Made by a program: the position numbers and the translations under genes. Under the pieces are notes generated by a model that saw nothing but the letters and a program-made list of their open reading frames with translations, had not been told where the DNA came from and did no database searches. From Firmicutes bacterium UBA5301 (lineage in GTDB: Bacteria > Bacillota > UBA5301): a stretch of DNA of 5,561 bases. The DNA lies in the NCBI GenBank assembly GCA_002408345.1, contig DHRX01000167.1, positions 1 through 5,561 on the forward strand. Direction: 5' to 3'. Shown here in pieces: positions 1 through 5,286 of the stretch (its first letter is position 1; each line of letters opens with the position of its first letter).

Positions 1-22
1 GACTTTTCATAGCACGTCTTTA

Positions 23-1030
23 CTAACCACCTATTTGAGACATAAAGGCCGTATGTGGTTTTCTTAAGCCCTCTGCCTGAACTTGGCTAATCTCTTTCTC
101 TATAGGCTTATTCCAGATTGCTTGTTTAATTAAACTCTGTAGTTCTGGTAAGCCGGCACCTGAACGGAGCGCTGTTTTAATATCGACATAACGGTCACTT
201 AAAAGGCACGGTCTGAGCATTCCGTCGGCGGTCAACCGCAAACGATTACACTGCGCACAAAAATGATTGGAGACCGGGCTAATAAAACCGATAGTACCTA
301 AAGCACCTTTGGGTTTAAAATACTGGGCCGGGCCATTCCCTAAAACTTCTACTTCTTCTTGAGATAACGCTGTTAACGCTTTGGTTTTTAGCCCAATGCG
401 GTCTTTTAACTTGTTATTTTCCACATAACCCCGGTTCTTCCAGGTCCGACTCTCACCAATGGACATAAACTCAATGAACCGTACATGGACCTCGTTATCT
501 CGAGCAAATTCCACAAAATCCATGACCTCATCATCGTTAAAGTCTTTTACTACCACTACATTAATCTTCACCGGCTTTAACCCTAAATCCAAAGCCAAGT
601 TGATGCCATGTAGCACCTTAGCCAAGTCACCACCCCTGGTAATCTCCTTATACCGCTCTGGTCGTAGAGAGTCCAAACTAATGTTGACCCGGTCTAAACC
701 AGCCACTTTCAAAGGATAGGCCAAGCGTGGTAAAAGAATAGCATTGGTAGTCAAAGCAATCTCTTGAATCCCCGGGATAGTCCGTAGCGTTTTAATAAAA
801 TCTGGCAGGTCCTTACGAACTAGAGGTTCACCACCGGTTATCCTTATTTTTGTAATCCCTAATGGTGCTGCTGCCCGCACTACCTTTTCAATCTCCTCGT
901 AAGATAAGACCTCGGCATGCGGTTTAAATTCTACCCCTTCTTCTGGCATACAATAGAGGCAACGTAAATTACAGCGGTCAGTAATTGATATGCGTAGATA
1001 ACTGATATTCCGTCCAAAGTTATCCTGCAC
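23..1030 (-). CDS. moaA: GTP 3',8-cyclase MoaA (molybdenum cofactor biosynthesis, radical SAM)
   Basis: Complete 335-residue protein, usual length for MoaA. With MoaC it converts GTP to cyclic pyranopterin monophosphate, the first step of molybdenum cofactor synthesis, in the cytoplasm. The N-terminus has the FGR and YLRIS signature followed by the radical SAM cluster motif TDRCNLRCLYCMP, with C20, C24 and C27 as the first 4Fe-4S ligands, and the SAM-binding GGEP at 66-69. The second cluster is C258-x2-C261-x13-C275, followed by RPCLLSD. The protein ends in the conserved double glycine (SQIGG) needed for catalysis in studied MoaA proteins. The start is a GTG preceded by a purine-rich site containing seven G (1036-1045 on the opposite strand) five bases away. 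It lies 29 bases after tatC copy 2 and is the last complete gene of the operon. No key residue is missing. Confidence 0.97.
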   Translation of the reverse strand: MQDNFGRNISYLRISITDRCNLRCLYCMPEEGVEFKPHAEVLSYEEIEKVVRAAAPLGITKIRITGGEPLVRKDLPDFIKTLRTIPGIQEIALTTNAILLPRLAYPLKVAGLDRVNISLDSLRPERYKEITRGGDLAKVLHGINLALDLGLKPVKINVVVVKDFNDDEVMDFVEFARDNEVHVRFIEFMSIGESRTWKNRGYVENNKLKDRIGLKTKALTALSQEEVEVLGNGPAQYFKPKGALGTIGFISPVSNHFCAQCNRLRLTADGMLRPCLLSDRYVDIKTALRSGAGLPELQSLIKQAIWNKPIEKEISQVQAEGLRKPHTAFMSQIGG

Positions 1031-1059
1031 TTGAGCCCCCCCTTTCTCAACGTGAAAAC

Positions 1060-1800
1060 TTACTCTCTAGATCGGGCTGCTTCCCGCAAACGTTTCCGCC
1101 AAACAATTTTAATGATAACGATGCTGATCTCGTACAACAGGATCAGAGGAATAGCCAAGGCAATTTGGGCTATTGCGTCTGGGGTCGGTGTCAAAACCGC
1201 TGCAGCAATAAAGATTATCAGAATCGCGTACTTCCGATTTTTGACCAAAGATTCCGGTGTCACAATCCCTATTTTAGCCAAAAACAGCATCAAAACCGGT
1301 AATTCGAACATTAAGCCGAATGGTATAACCAATCCGATAACAAAGTTGGTCAGCGCTTGTATTGAAATCAGCGCTTCCATTTCCGTTGACGCAAAGCTAA
1401 GAAAGAACCGTAAAGCAACCGGTGCCACTACAAAGAAGGCAAAGGCCGCTCCAACAGAAAACAAAAGAAACGAAATCGGGATCAACCAAAACGCCGATCT
1501 CCGCTGACTTTTCTTCAGCCCATGCCCAGCAAAACGCCAAATGTGCCAAAGAATATAAGGGGCCGTTAAAATCAAGCCCATCACAAAAGCTAATTTCAAC
1601 CGGGCGAAAAAGGCTTCACCTGGGCTTAAAAAAACTAATTGGTTGAGCTTTTCTGAAATCTGGTTGAGAATGTAGGGCGTATACATATAACTCACGCCAA
1701 ACATAGCTACCAGTGCTACCGCACTCCAAATAAGACGGTTTCTAATTTCATCTAAGCGCTTCCAAATCTCTAAGTTGGCTAATCCTTCAAATGCGGCCAT
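1060..1800 (-). CDS. tatC: Sec-independent translocase TatC, copy 2 (divergent paralogue)
   Basis: Complete 246-residue polytopic membrane protein of normal TatC length, with about six hydrophobic segments. TatC is the twin-arginine signal receptor of the Tat translocase. Family motifs: RLDEIRNRL at 15-23 (HLxELRxRL in typical members), FLSPGEAFF at 57-65, FELP at 165-168 and LTPTPD at 203-208, then AIPLILLYE. Differences from the norm: the first-motif histidine is R15, the PGL turn is HGL, and the position equivalent to E. coli E103 is Q99 rather than glutamate; the E. coli E15 equivalent (E18), E170 equivalent (E166) and D211 equivalent (D208) are kept. The C-terminal tail is strongly basic. 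The ATG overlaps the stop of tatC copy 1 by one base (TAATG), with a GAGG site seven bases upstream (1808-1811), implying coupled translation. TatC identity is sure; whether it works as an independent receptor is not. Confidence 0.95.
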   Translation of the reverse strand: MAAFEGLANLEIWKRLDEIRNRLIWSAVALVAMFGVSYMYTPYILNQISEKLNQLVFLSPGEAFFARLKLAFVMGLILTAPYILWHIWRFAGHGLKKSQRRSAFWLIPISFLLFSVGAAFAFFVVAPVALRFFLSFASTEMEALISIQALTNFVIGLVIPFGLMFELPVLMLFLAKIGIVTPESLVKNRKYAILIIFIAAAVLTPTPDAIAQIALAIPLILLYEISIVIIKIVWRKRLREAARSRE

Positions 1801-2675
1801 TATTCATCCTCACCACCGAGTACACTCTTTTGGACGACCTCTTCAGCTATAGGCTTGACCCGCCGAGCTAAGAAAAGGCTAATTTCATACAAAACCAACA
1901 TTGGTACCGCCATTAGCACCTGAGAAACCGGGTCTGGTGGGGTTAATAGTGCTCCGATAACAAAAGCTCCCAAATAGGCGACTTTACGTTGCTTAATGAG
2001 AAACTCTACACGTAGTAACCCGGCCTTAACCAATGTTAAGAGAACTACCGGTAGCTCAAACATAACCCCAAAAGGTAGGTGCATTGCCAAAAAGAACCCT
2101 AAAAACCTGCTAATAGCCAGTTTCGCCTCTAACTTGGCCGATCCAAACCCTAAAAAGAACTTGAGGGCAATAGGATAGACCGTAAAATGGGCAAAGACTA
2201 GTCCAACTAAAAACAGGAGCATTATTAACGGGACATAACGACGAAAAAAGAAGACTTCTCGTGGCAATAAACCCGGCATAATAAAAAGCCACAACTGAGC
2301 TAAAAGCACCGGGGAACTAATAACCAGACCGATAGCTAAAGACAACTTCAGTAGCGCTAAAAAAGCTTCTGACGGTGAAACAAAGACAAATGGACCTACA
2401 TTTTTCCCAATATACTGTATAAATGGGGTAGCGTAGAACCATCCGAAGATTGATCCTCCAAAAAAACAAAGAAGAGAAATAATAAGTCGTTGCCTCAGTT
2501 CAGTCAGATGCCCAACTAAACTCATTAACTTGACTTTCTCTTCTTCGCCTGTACCATATTCTACTGTTTCAATAGGCTCAACGGCAGGAACGTCTAACGC
2601 ACTCTCCGCAACCTCTTCTGTCACTAACTCTTGCTCCATATTTAGTTCATCACTAAGCGGTTCCACCCTGGTCAT
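1800..2675 (-). CDS. tatC: Sec-independent translocase TatC, copy 1 (canonical core, acidic N-terminal extension)
   Basis: 291-residue TatC with an intact signature set: GHLTELRQRL at 55-64 (H56, E59), FVSPSEAF at 98-105, MPGLLPRE at 133-140 (E140 corresponds to E. coli E103), FELP at 206-209, and LTPPDPVSQ at 244-252 with D248. Six membrane segments are expected. It recognises twin-arginine signal peptides and docks TatA for export of folded proteins. Odd: about 50 residues precede the HLxELR motif, where most TatC proteins have around 5-20; residues 1-50 contain about 15 Asp/Glu and only three basic residues. An internal ATG at codon 51 (2525-2523) would give a conventional TatC start, but I see no strong ribosome site there, and it would leave a 176-base gap after tatA. 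The upstream ATG leaves 26 bases, although its own site (AAGGACGGG) is only moderate. The gene is certain; the start is about 70 percent sure. Confidence 0.94.
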   Translation of the reverse strand: MTRVEPLSDELNMEQELVTEEVAESALDVPAVEPIETVEYGTGEEEKVKLMSLVGHLTELRQRLIISLLCFFGGSIFGWFYATPFIQYIGKNVGPFVFVSPSEAFLALLKLSLAIGLVISSPVLLAQLWLFIMPGLLPREVFFFRRYVPLIMLLFLVGLVFAHFTVYPIALKFFLGFGSAKLEAKLAISRFLGFFLAMHLPFGVMFELPVVLLTLVKAGLLRVEFLIKQRKVAYLGAFVIGALLTPPDPVSQVLMAVPMLVLYEISLFLARRVKPIAEEVVQKSVLGGEDE

Positions 2676-2701
2676 TTACGTTAACCCGTCCTTAAGACAA
2701 A

Positions 2702-2893
2702 TTAAGCCTTTTTCTCTTCGTTAGTTTCCTCACCATCACCGGTTATATCTTTTTTGACTTCTTTGGTTGCCGATTTAAACTCCTGAATACTCTGACCAAT
2801 AGCCTTACCAACCTCTGGTAACTTACCAGGTCCAAAAATAATCAAAGCTAGAATTAAGATAATAATTAACTCCTGCATTCCGATACCAAACAT
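2702..2893 (-). CDS. tatA: Sec-independent translocase TatA/E-family pore component
   Basis: 63-residue protein, typical of small TatA proteins. A short periplasm-facing N-terminus (MFGIGMQEL) leads into one hydrophobic helix at about 7-20, the conserved F20-G21-P22 hinge, an amphipathic helix from about 24 to 45 beginning KLPEVGKAIG, and a charged tail. TatA multimers make the passage for folded substrates recruited by TatC. Residue 8 is glutamate, as in E. coli TatB (TatA has Gln), and no tatB is present in the window, so this is probably the dual-function TatA of Gram-positive minimal Tat systems; that last point is inference. The ATG follows a clear AAAGGGGG site (2901-2908) at seven-base spacing. 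tatC copy 1 begins 26 bases downstream. Confidence 0.95.
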   Translation of the reverse strand: MFGIGMQELIIILILALIIFGPGKLPEVGKAIGQSIQEFKSATKEVKKDITGDGEETNEEKKA

Positions 2894-2977
2894 TATCCTT
2901 CCCCCTTTGTTCTACATACAAAATTGATATTTCTCGCTGAAAACCTGCTATTCCTGCTTAAGCCACTACATACCCGC

Positions 2978-3961
2978 TTAATCCCAACTGTGGAGGTTAC
3001 TACCTAGCATTTTTTCTAAGCTTGGCTTCAAGAAGATCTTAGCTGAACGTACCGCCGCCTTCGGAGAACCACTGAAACACAATACAGGTTGTCCATTAAC
3101 AATACCACCAGTAAAAGGACCGCCTTCTTCCCTAGGTAAAATTCTAACAATCTCTGTCGCTCCTAAGGTTTCTAAAACCGTCGGAGCAAAATCATAGTCA
3201 CCGCGCGAAGTTCCCCCGGTAGTAACCAAAATCTGGCTAGTAGCCCTTTCGGCCTCAAGAATTCGAACAATCTGCTCTACATTATCATGAACGCAATTCA
3301 AACGCCGAGGAACCCCTCCCCAAACTTGGATCCAAGCAGATATTAGAAAGCCATTACTGGAGTATATCCTACCCTTCTCCAACGGTTCCCCTGGTTCAAC
3401 TAATTCAGAACCTACCGGCAATACAGATACCTTAGGCTGTTGATAAACTTTTACTCCACTGTAACCAGCCGAGGCGATTGCCTCAATCTCACCGGGACCA
3501 AGCCTGGTACCCCGAGCTACTACTATTTCGCCAGCTTCAATAATTGTCCCTTTGCGTCGTATATGCTGTCCAGCATTGACTGGACTAGTCAAAAAAACCT
3601 GGTTTCCATAGGTTTCGACTTCCTCAAAGGCAATTACCGAATCAAAAAATCGTGGTACAGGAGCCCCTGTTAAGATACGAACCGCATCAGATTCCTCTAC
3701 CGGTTTCTGAGAGACTGACCCAGCAGGGATAACCTCTTTAACCGTTAGTATTAATGGATTACTTCTACTTGCTTCAATAGTAGACCTGGCTAATAACGCA
3801 TATCCGTCTCGTAAAGAACGATTAAAAGGCGGCCAAGCAATAGGGGTTCTAATATCTTCGGCAATCCACCGTCCTAACGCTGTTTCTAGCCCCACATTTT
3901 CTACGGCAAAGGGTCTGACTATACTAGTAAATTGGTTAAGAATAGCATTTAATTTATGCAC
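2978..3961 (-). CDS. moeA: MoeA-like molybdopterin-binding protein, lacking domain IV and several active-site residues
   Basis: 327 residues from a GTG start at 3961, against about 390-430 in ordinary MoeA (molybdopterin molybdotransferase, which inserts molybdate into adenylylated molybdopterin). Visible family features: PPFNRSLRDGYA at 44-55, AVRILTGAPVP at 93-103, the GQHIRRKG stretch at 131-138, and the MoCF-binding fold with PVGSELVEPGEPL (182-194) and TTGGTSRGDYD (247-257). The protein ends seven residues after the KMLG that closes domain III, so domain IV is absent. The usual GDE is GSE (S185, the E. coli D228 position), IYD is IYS, and the usual KPGKP reads EEGGP, losing both lysines; D226 (D259 position) remains. 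The start is chosen because AGAGG (3969-3973, overlapping the mobAB stop) sits seven bases before GTG; an upstream TTG at 3976 has no ribosome site. Family is clear, but canonical activity is doubtful. Confidence 0.85.
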   Translation of the reverse strand: MHKLNAILNQFTSIVRPFAVENVGLETALGRWIAEDIRTPIAWPPFNRSLRDGYALLARSTIEASRSNPLILTVKEVIPAGSVSQKPVEESDAVRILTGAPVPRFFDSVIAFEEVETYGNQVFLTSPVNAGQHIRRKGTIIEAGEIVVARGTRLGPGEIEAIASAGYSGVKVYQQPKVSVLPVGSELVEPGEPLEKGRIYSSNGFLISAWIQVWGGVPRRLNCVHDNVEQIVRILEAERATSQILVTTGGTSRGDYDFAPTVLETLGATEIVRILPREEGGPFTGGIVNGQPVLCFSGSPKAAVRSAKIFLKPSLEKMLGSNLHSWD

Positions 3962-3968
3962 ACAACAA

Positions 3969-3973
3969 CCTCT
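3969..3973 (-). promoter_or_regulatory. Ribosome binding site that decides the moeA-like GTG start
   Basis: AGAGG on the minus strand, touching the last base of the mobAB TGA stop and seven bases before the GTG at 3961. This favours the GTG over the TTG at 3976 that overlaps the mobAB stop, and suggests translational coupling. Confidence 0.6.
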
Positions 3974-5103
3974 CAAACTAACTGAAAATAGTTGATAATA
4001 AACTCAGCAACGCCAGCATAATCATTGAGCGCAAACGACGGCACCGGTAAATCCGCTTGATGGGAAGTGACTAACCCGATCAAATAAGGGTCTCCGTTAC
4101 AAGCTGGTTGTTTTTGGTCAGCATGCCGCCAGACCTCTATTTTAGGGTTACGTGCCCTTTTAAAACCCTCAGTAATTACTAAATCCACCCCTGGAACTAA
4201 CTGGGCTAGCTCTTCTGGAGTCGGCTCTACCGGCAAAGCAAAATGGAGGCTAACCGTTTTTCCTTGCACTAGACCTACAGGATTAGCTCCTTTTTGGGCT
4301 AAGCGCCAGGTATCGGTACCTACATTATCTAAATGATTAGGTTCTGTTCTGTGCCCATGGTGCTTGAATACCGCCACAGAAACCCCTCTAACCTGAAGCT
4401 CGGGTAAAAGGCCTTCTAAAAAAGTAGTTTTACCGTTATCAGCATAACCGACCACCGAAAGAACTTTAGGTGGAACCGGCTTACTCTCTACTGTTAAGTT
4501 ACGGGCCAGCTCAGTTGCCTGCTCGAACTCAACCCAAGTATTGACATTGGAAAAAACTCGTTCTAAATCAATCCTATGTTGACTAGCCCATCCATCTAAC
4601 TCTACGAACTGACAGTTCCACTGCTGAACTAATTTCCTTAAACTGCGAACGCCAGCCTGGAGAGCCGGTGGTATCTCTTGCCTAACTCTCCGATGGTACA
4701 GAGCGTGTAGCGGTTCTATCCCTTTACTCCAACTAGGAATAATACAAGCAGGCGATTGATCAGAATTTCCCACTTGATTAACGAAACTTTTTAGATATTC
4801 TAGCAGTTTGATCTCAATAAAGGGCATGTCACAAGCGACTACTAGATTATAGAGGGAATCACTAATTCCTAGCCCAGCATGGATACCACTTAAGGGACCT
4901 TCCCCTGGTATTTCATCACTTACCATTGGCAAGCCAAACGACCGATAAATGTCAGGCTCATTAGTTACCAAAATAATTTTGTCAAAGAGCGGTTGCAGGA
5001 CTTCAATAGTACGCTGAATAATTGGTTTACCATTAACTTTGAGTAATGCTTTGCGGGTACCAATACGGGAGTTTTTCCCGCCGGCTAAAATAATTGCATT
5101 CAT
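3973..5103 (-). CDS. mobAB: MobA-MobB fusion: molybdenum cofactor guanylyltransferase plus GTP-binding adaptor
   Basis: 376 residues in two domains. Residues 1 to about 200 are MobA, which transfers GMP from GTP to the molybdenum cofactor to make the MGD form: nucleotide-binding LAGGKNSRIGTRKALL at 6-21, GPLSGI at 69-74, metal-binding CDMPF at 91-95 (D92) and FSNVNTW near 184-190. Residues about 212-376 are MobB: Walker A GYADNGKTT at 219-227, FKHHGH at 246-251, VGTDTWR at 261-267 and DLVITEGFK at 307-315. The start is the ATG at 5103, because AGGAGG lies seven bases upstream (5111-5116) and the protein then begins MNAIILAGG as MobA does. A longer frame opens at 5157, but that ATG overlaps the promoter -35 box and would not be on the transcript. 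It is the first gene of the operon. Such fusions are known in other bacteria. Confidence 0.96.
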   Translation of the reverse strand: MNAIILAGGKNSRIGTRKALLKVNGKPIIQRTIEVLQPLFDKIILVTNEPDIYRSFGLPMVSDEIPGEGPLSGIHAGLGISDSLYNLVVACDMPFIEIKLLEYLKSFVNQVGNSDQSPACIIPSWSKGIEPLHALYHRRVRQEIPPALQAGVRSLRKLVQQWNCQFVELDGWASQHRIDLERVFSNVNTWVEFEQATELARNLTVESKPVPPKVLSVVGYADNGKTTFLEGLLPELQVRGVSVAVFKHHGHRTEPNHLDNVGTDTWRLAQKGANPVGLVQGKTVSLHFALPVEPTPEELAQLVPGVDLVITEGFKRARNPKIEVWRHADQKQPACNGDPYLIGLVTSHQADLPVPSFALNDYAGVAEFIINYFQLV

Positions 5104-5110
5104 CTCCGAG

Positions 5111-5116
5111 CCTCCT
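5111..5116 (-). promoter_or_regulatory. Ribosome binding site that decides the mobAB start
   Basis: AGGAGG read on the minus strand, seven bases before the ATG at 5103. No comparable site precedes the ATG at 5157, so the protein starts MNAIILAGG. Confidence 0.85.
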
Positions 5117-5124
5117 GCCCTCTC

Positions 5125-5153
5125 ATTGTAAACGGGCTTATTAGGCTTGTCAA
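5125..5153 (-). promoter_or_regulatory. Sigma-A promoter of the mob-moe-tat-moa operon
   Basis: Read on the minus strand, TTGACA (5153-5148, perfect -35) is followed by a 17-base spacer and TACAAT (5130-5125, five of six -10 bases). Transcription should start near 5118, giving a leader of about 15 bases that contains the AGGAGG of mobAB (5111-5116). This is the best promoter in the window. The leader is too short for a riboswitch, so any regulation would act on initiation. Confidence 0.75.
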
Positions 5154-5172
5154 TCAAACTGCATGTCAGTTT

Positions 5173-5223
5173 ATACCTAGCTTGCCATGCGGAGTTCGAA
5201 TGTGTTATTATTTAACTAGGTAT
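5173..5223. repeat. 8-bp perfect inverted repeat flanking the regulator promoter
   Basis: ATACCTAG at 5173-5180 and CTAGGTAT at 5216-5223 are exact reverse complements, 43 bases apart arm to arm. The left arm ends one base before the -35 box and the right arm covers the predicted transcription start. They could be paired operator half-sites or chance; an 8-bp pair somewhere in a spacer this size is not rare. Confidence 0.4.
5182..5211 (+). promoter_or_regulatory. Promoter of the PerR-like regulator gene (extended -10)
   Basis: TTGCCA at 5182-5187 (five of six -35 bases), an 18-base spacer and TATTAT at 5206-5211 (five of six -10 bases), with a TGT extended -10 at 5203-5205. The predicted start is near 5218, leaving a leader of about 69 bases before the ATG. 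It is back to back with the operon promoter; the two -35 boxes are 28 bases apart (5154-5181). Confidence 0.55.
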
Positions 5224-5238
5224 TAAGAATTATTATTG
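5224..5238 (+). promoter_or_regulatory. Candidate Per box (autoregulatory operator)
   Basis: TAAGAATTATTATTG matches the B. subtilis Per box TTATAATNATTATAA at 10 of 14 specified positions, with the central AAT-N-ATTAT intact. It lies just downstream of the predicted transcription start of the PerR-like gene, where bound repressor would block transcription. The surrounding DNA is AT-rich, so a partial match could be chance. Confidence 0.35.
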
Positions 5239-5271
5239 TTAAAGATTGGACAATTTTTCTTTTACTAACTT

Positions 5272-5280
5272 AGGTGGTGA
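5272..5280 (+). promoter_or_regulatory. Ribosome binding site of the PerR-like gene
   Basis: AGGTGGTGA is a near-full anti-16S match with six bases to the ATG at 5287, fixing that start over the in-frame ATG at codon 8. Confidence 0.8.
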
Positions 5281-5286
5281 ATTTAA

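Noticed and set aside
1..10. Start of a further operon gene on the minus strand (ATGAAAAGTC from position 10)
   Set aside because: Only three codons are visible and no well-spaced ribosome site is evident, so a gene cannot be claimed, though the operon may continue.
459..719. 86-codon plus-strand frame inside moaA
   Set aside because: Antisense to the conserved radical SAM core, Ser/Thr-rich with no family features; shadow frame.
1031..1507. 158-codon open frame on the plus strand opposite tatC copy 2
   Set aside because: It is antisense to a clear TatC, has low-complexity Lys/Ile/Ala-rich content, no recognisable domain and no ribosome site; it is a shadow frame.
2110..2292. 60-codon minus-strand frame inside tatC copy 1, in a different frame
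   Set aside because: Overlaps well-conserved TatC coding sequence and shows no separate start signals.
2894..2977. Possible internal promoter or terminator between the moeA-like gene and tatA
   Set aside because: On the minus strand TTTTCA and TATGTA are a poor pair with 19-base spacing, and no GC-rich stem followed by T was found. A 7-bp direct repeat (CTACATA at 2912-2918 and 2966-2972) is too short to interpret.
3962..3976. TTG start at 3976 for the moeA-like gene (332 residues)
   Set aside because: No ribosome site at proper spacing, and the added residues (Arg-Gly-Cys-Cys) are encoded by the ribosome site and spacer of the GTG start.
5104..5124. Molybdenum cofactor riboswitch ahead of mobAB
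   Set aside because: The predicted leader is about 15 bases, far too short for the Moco RNA motif, and no long structured leader is visible.
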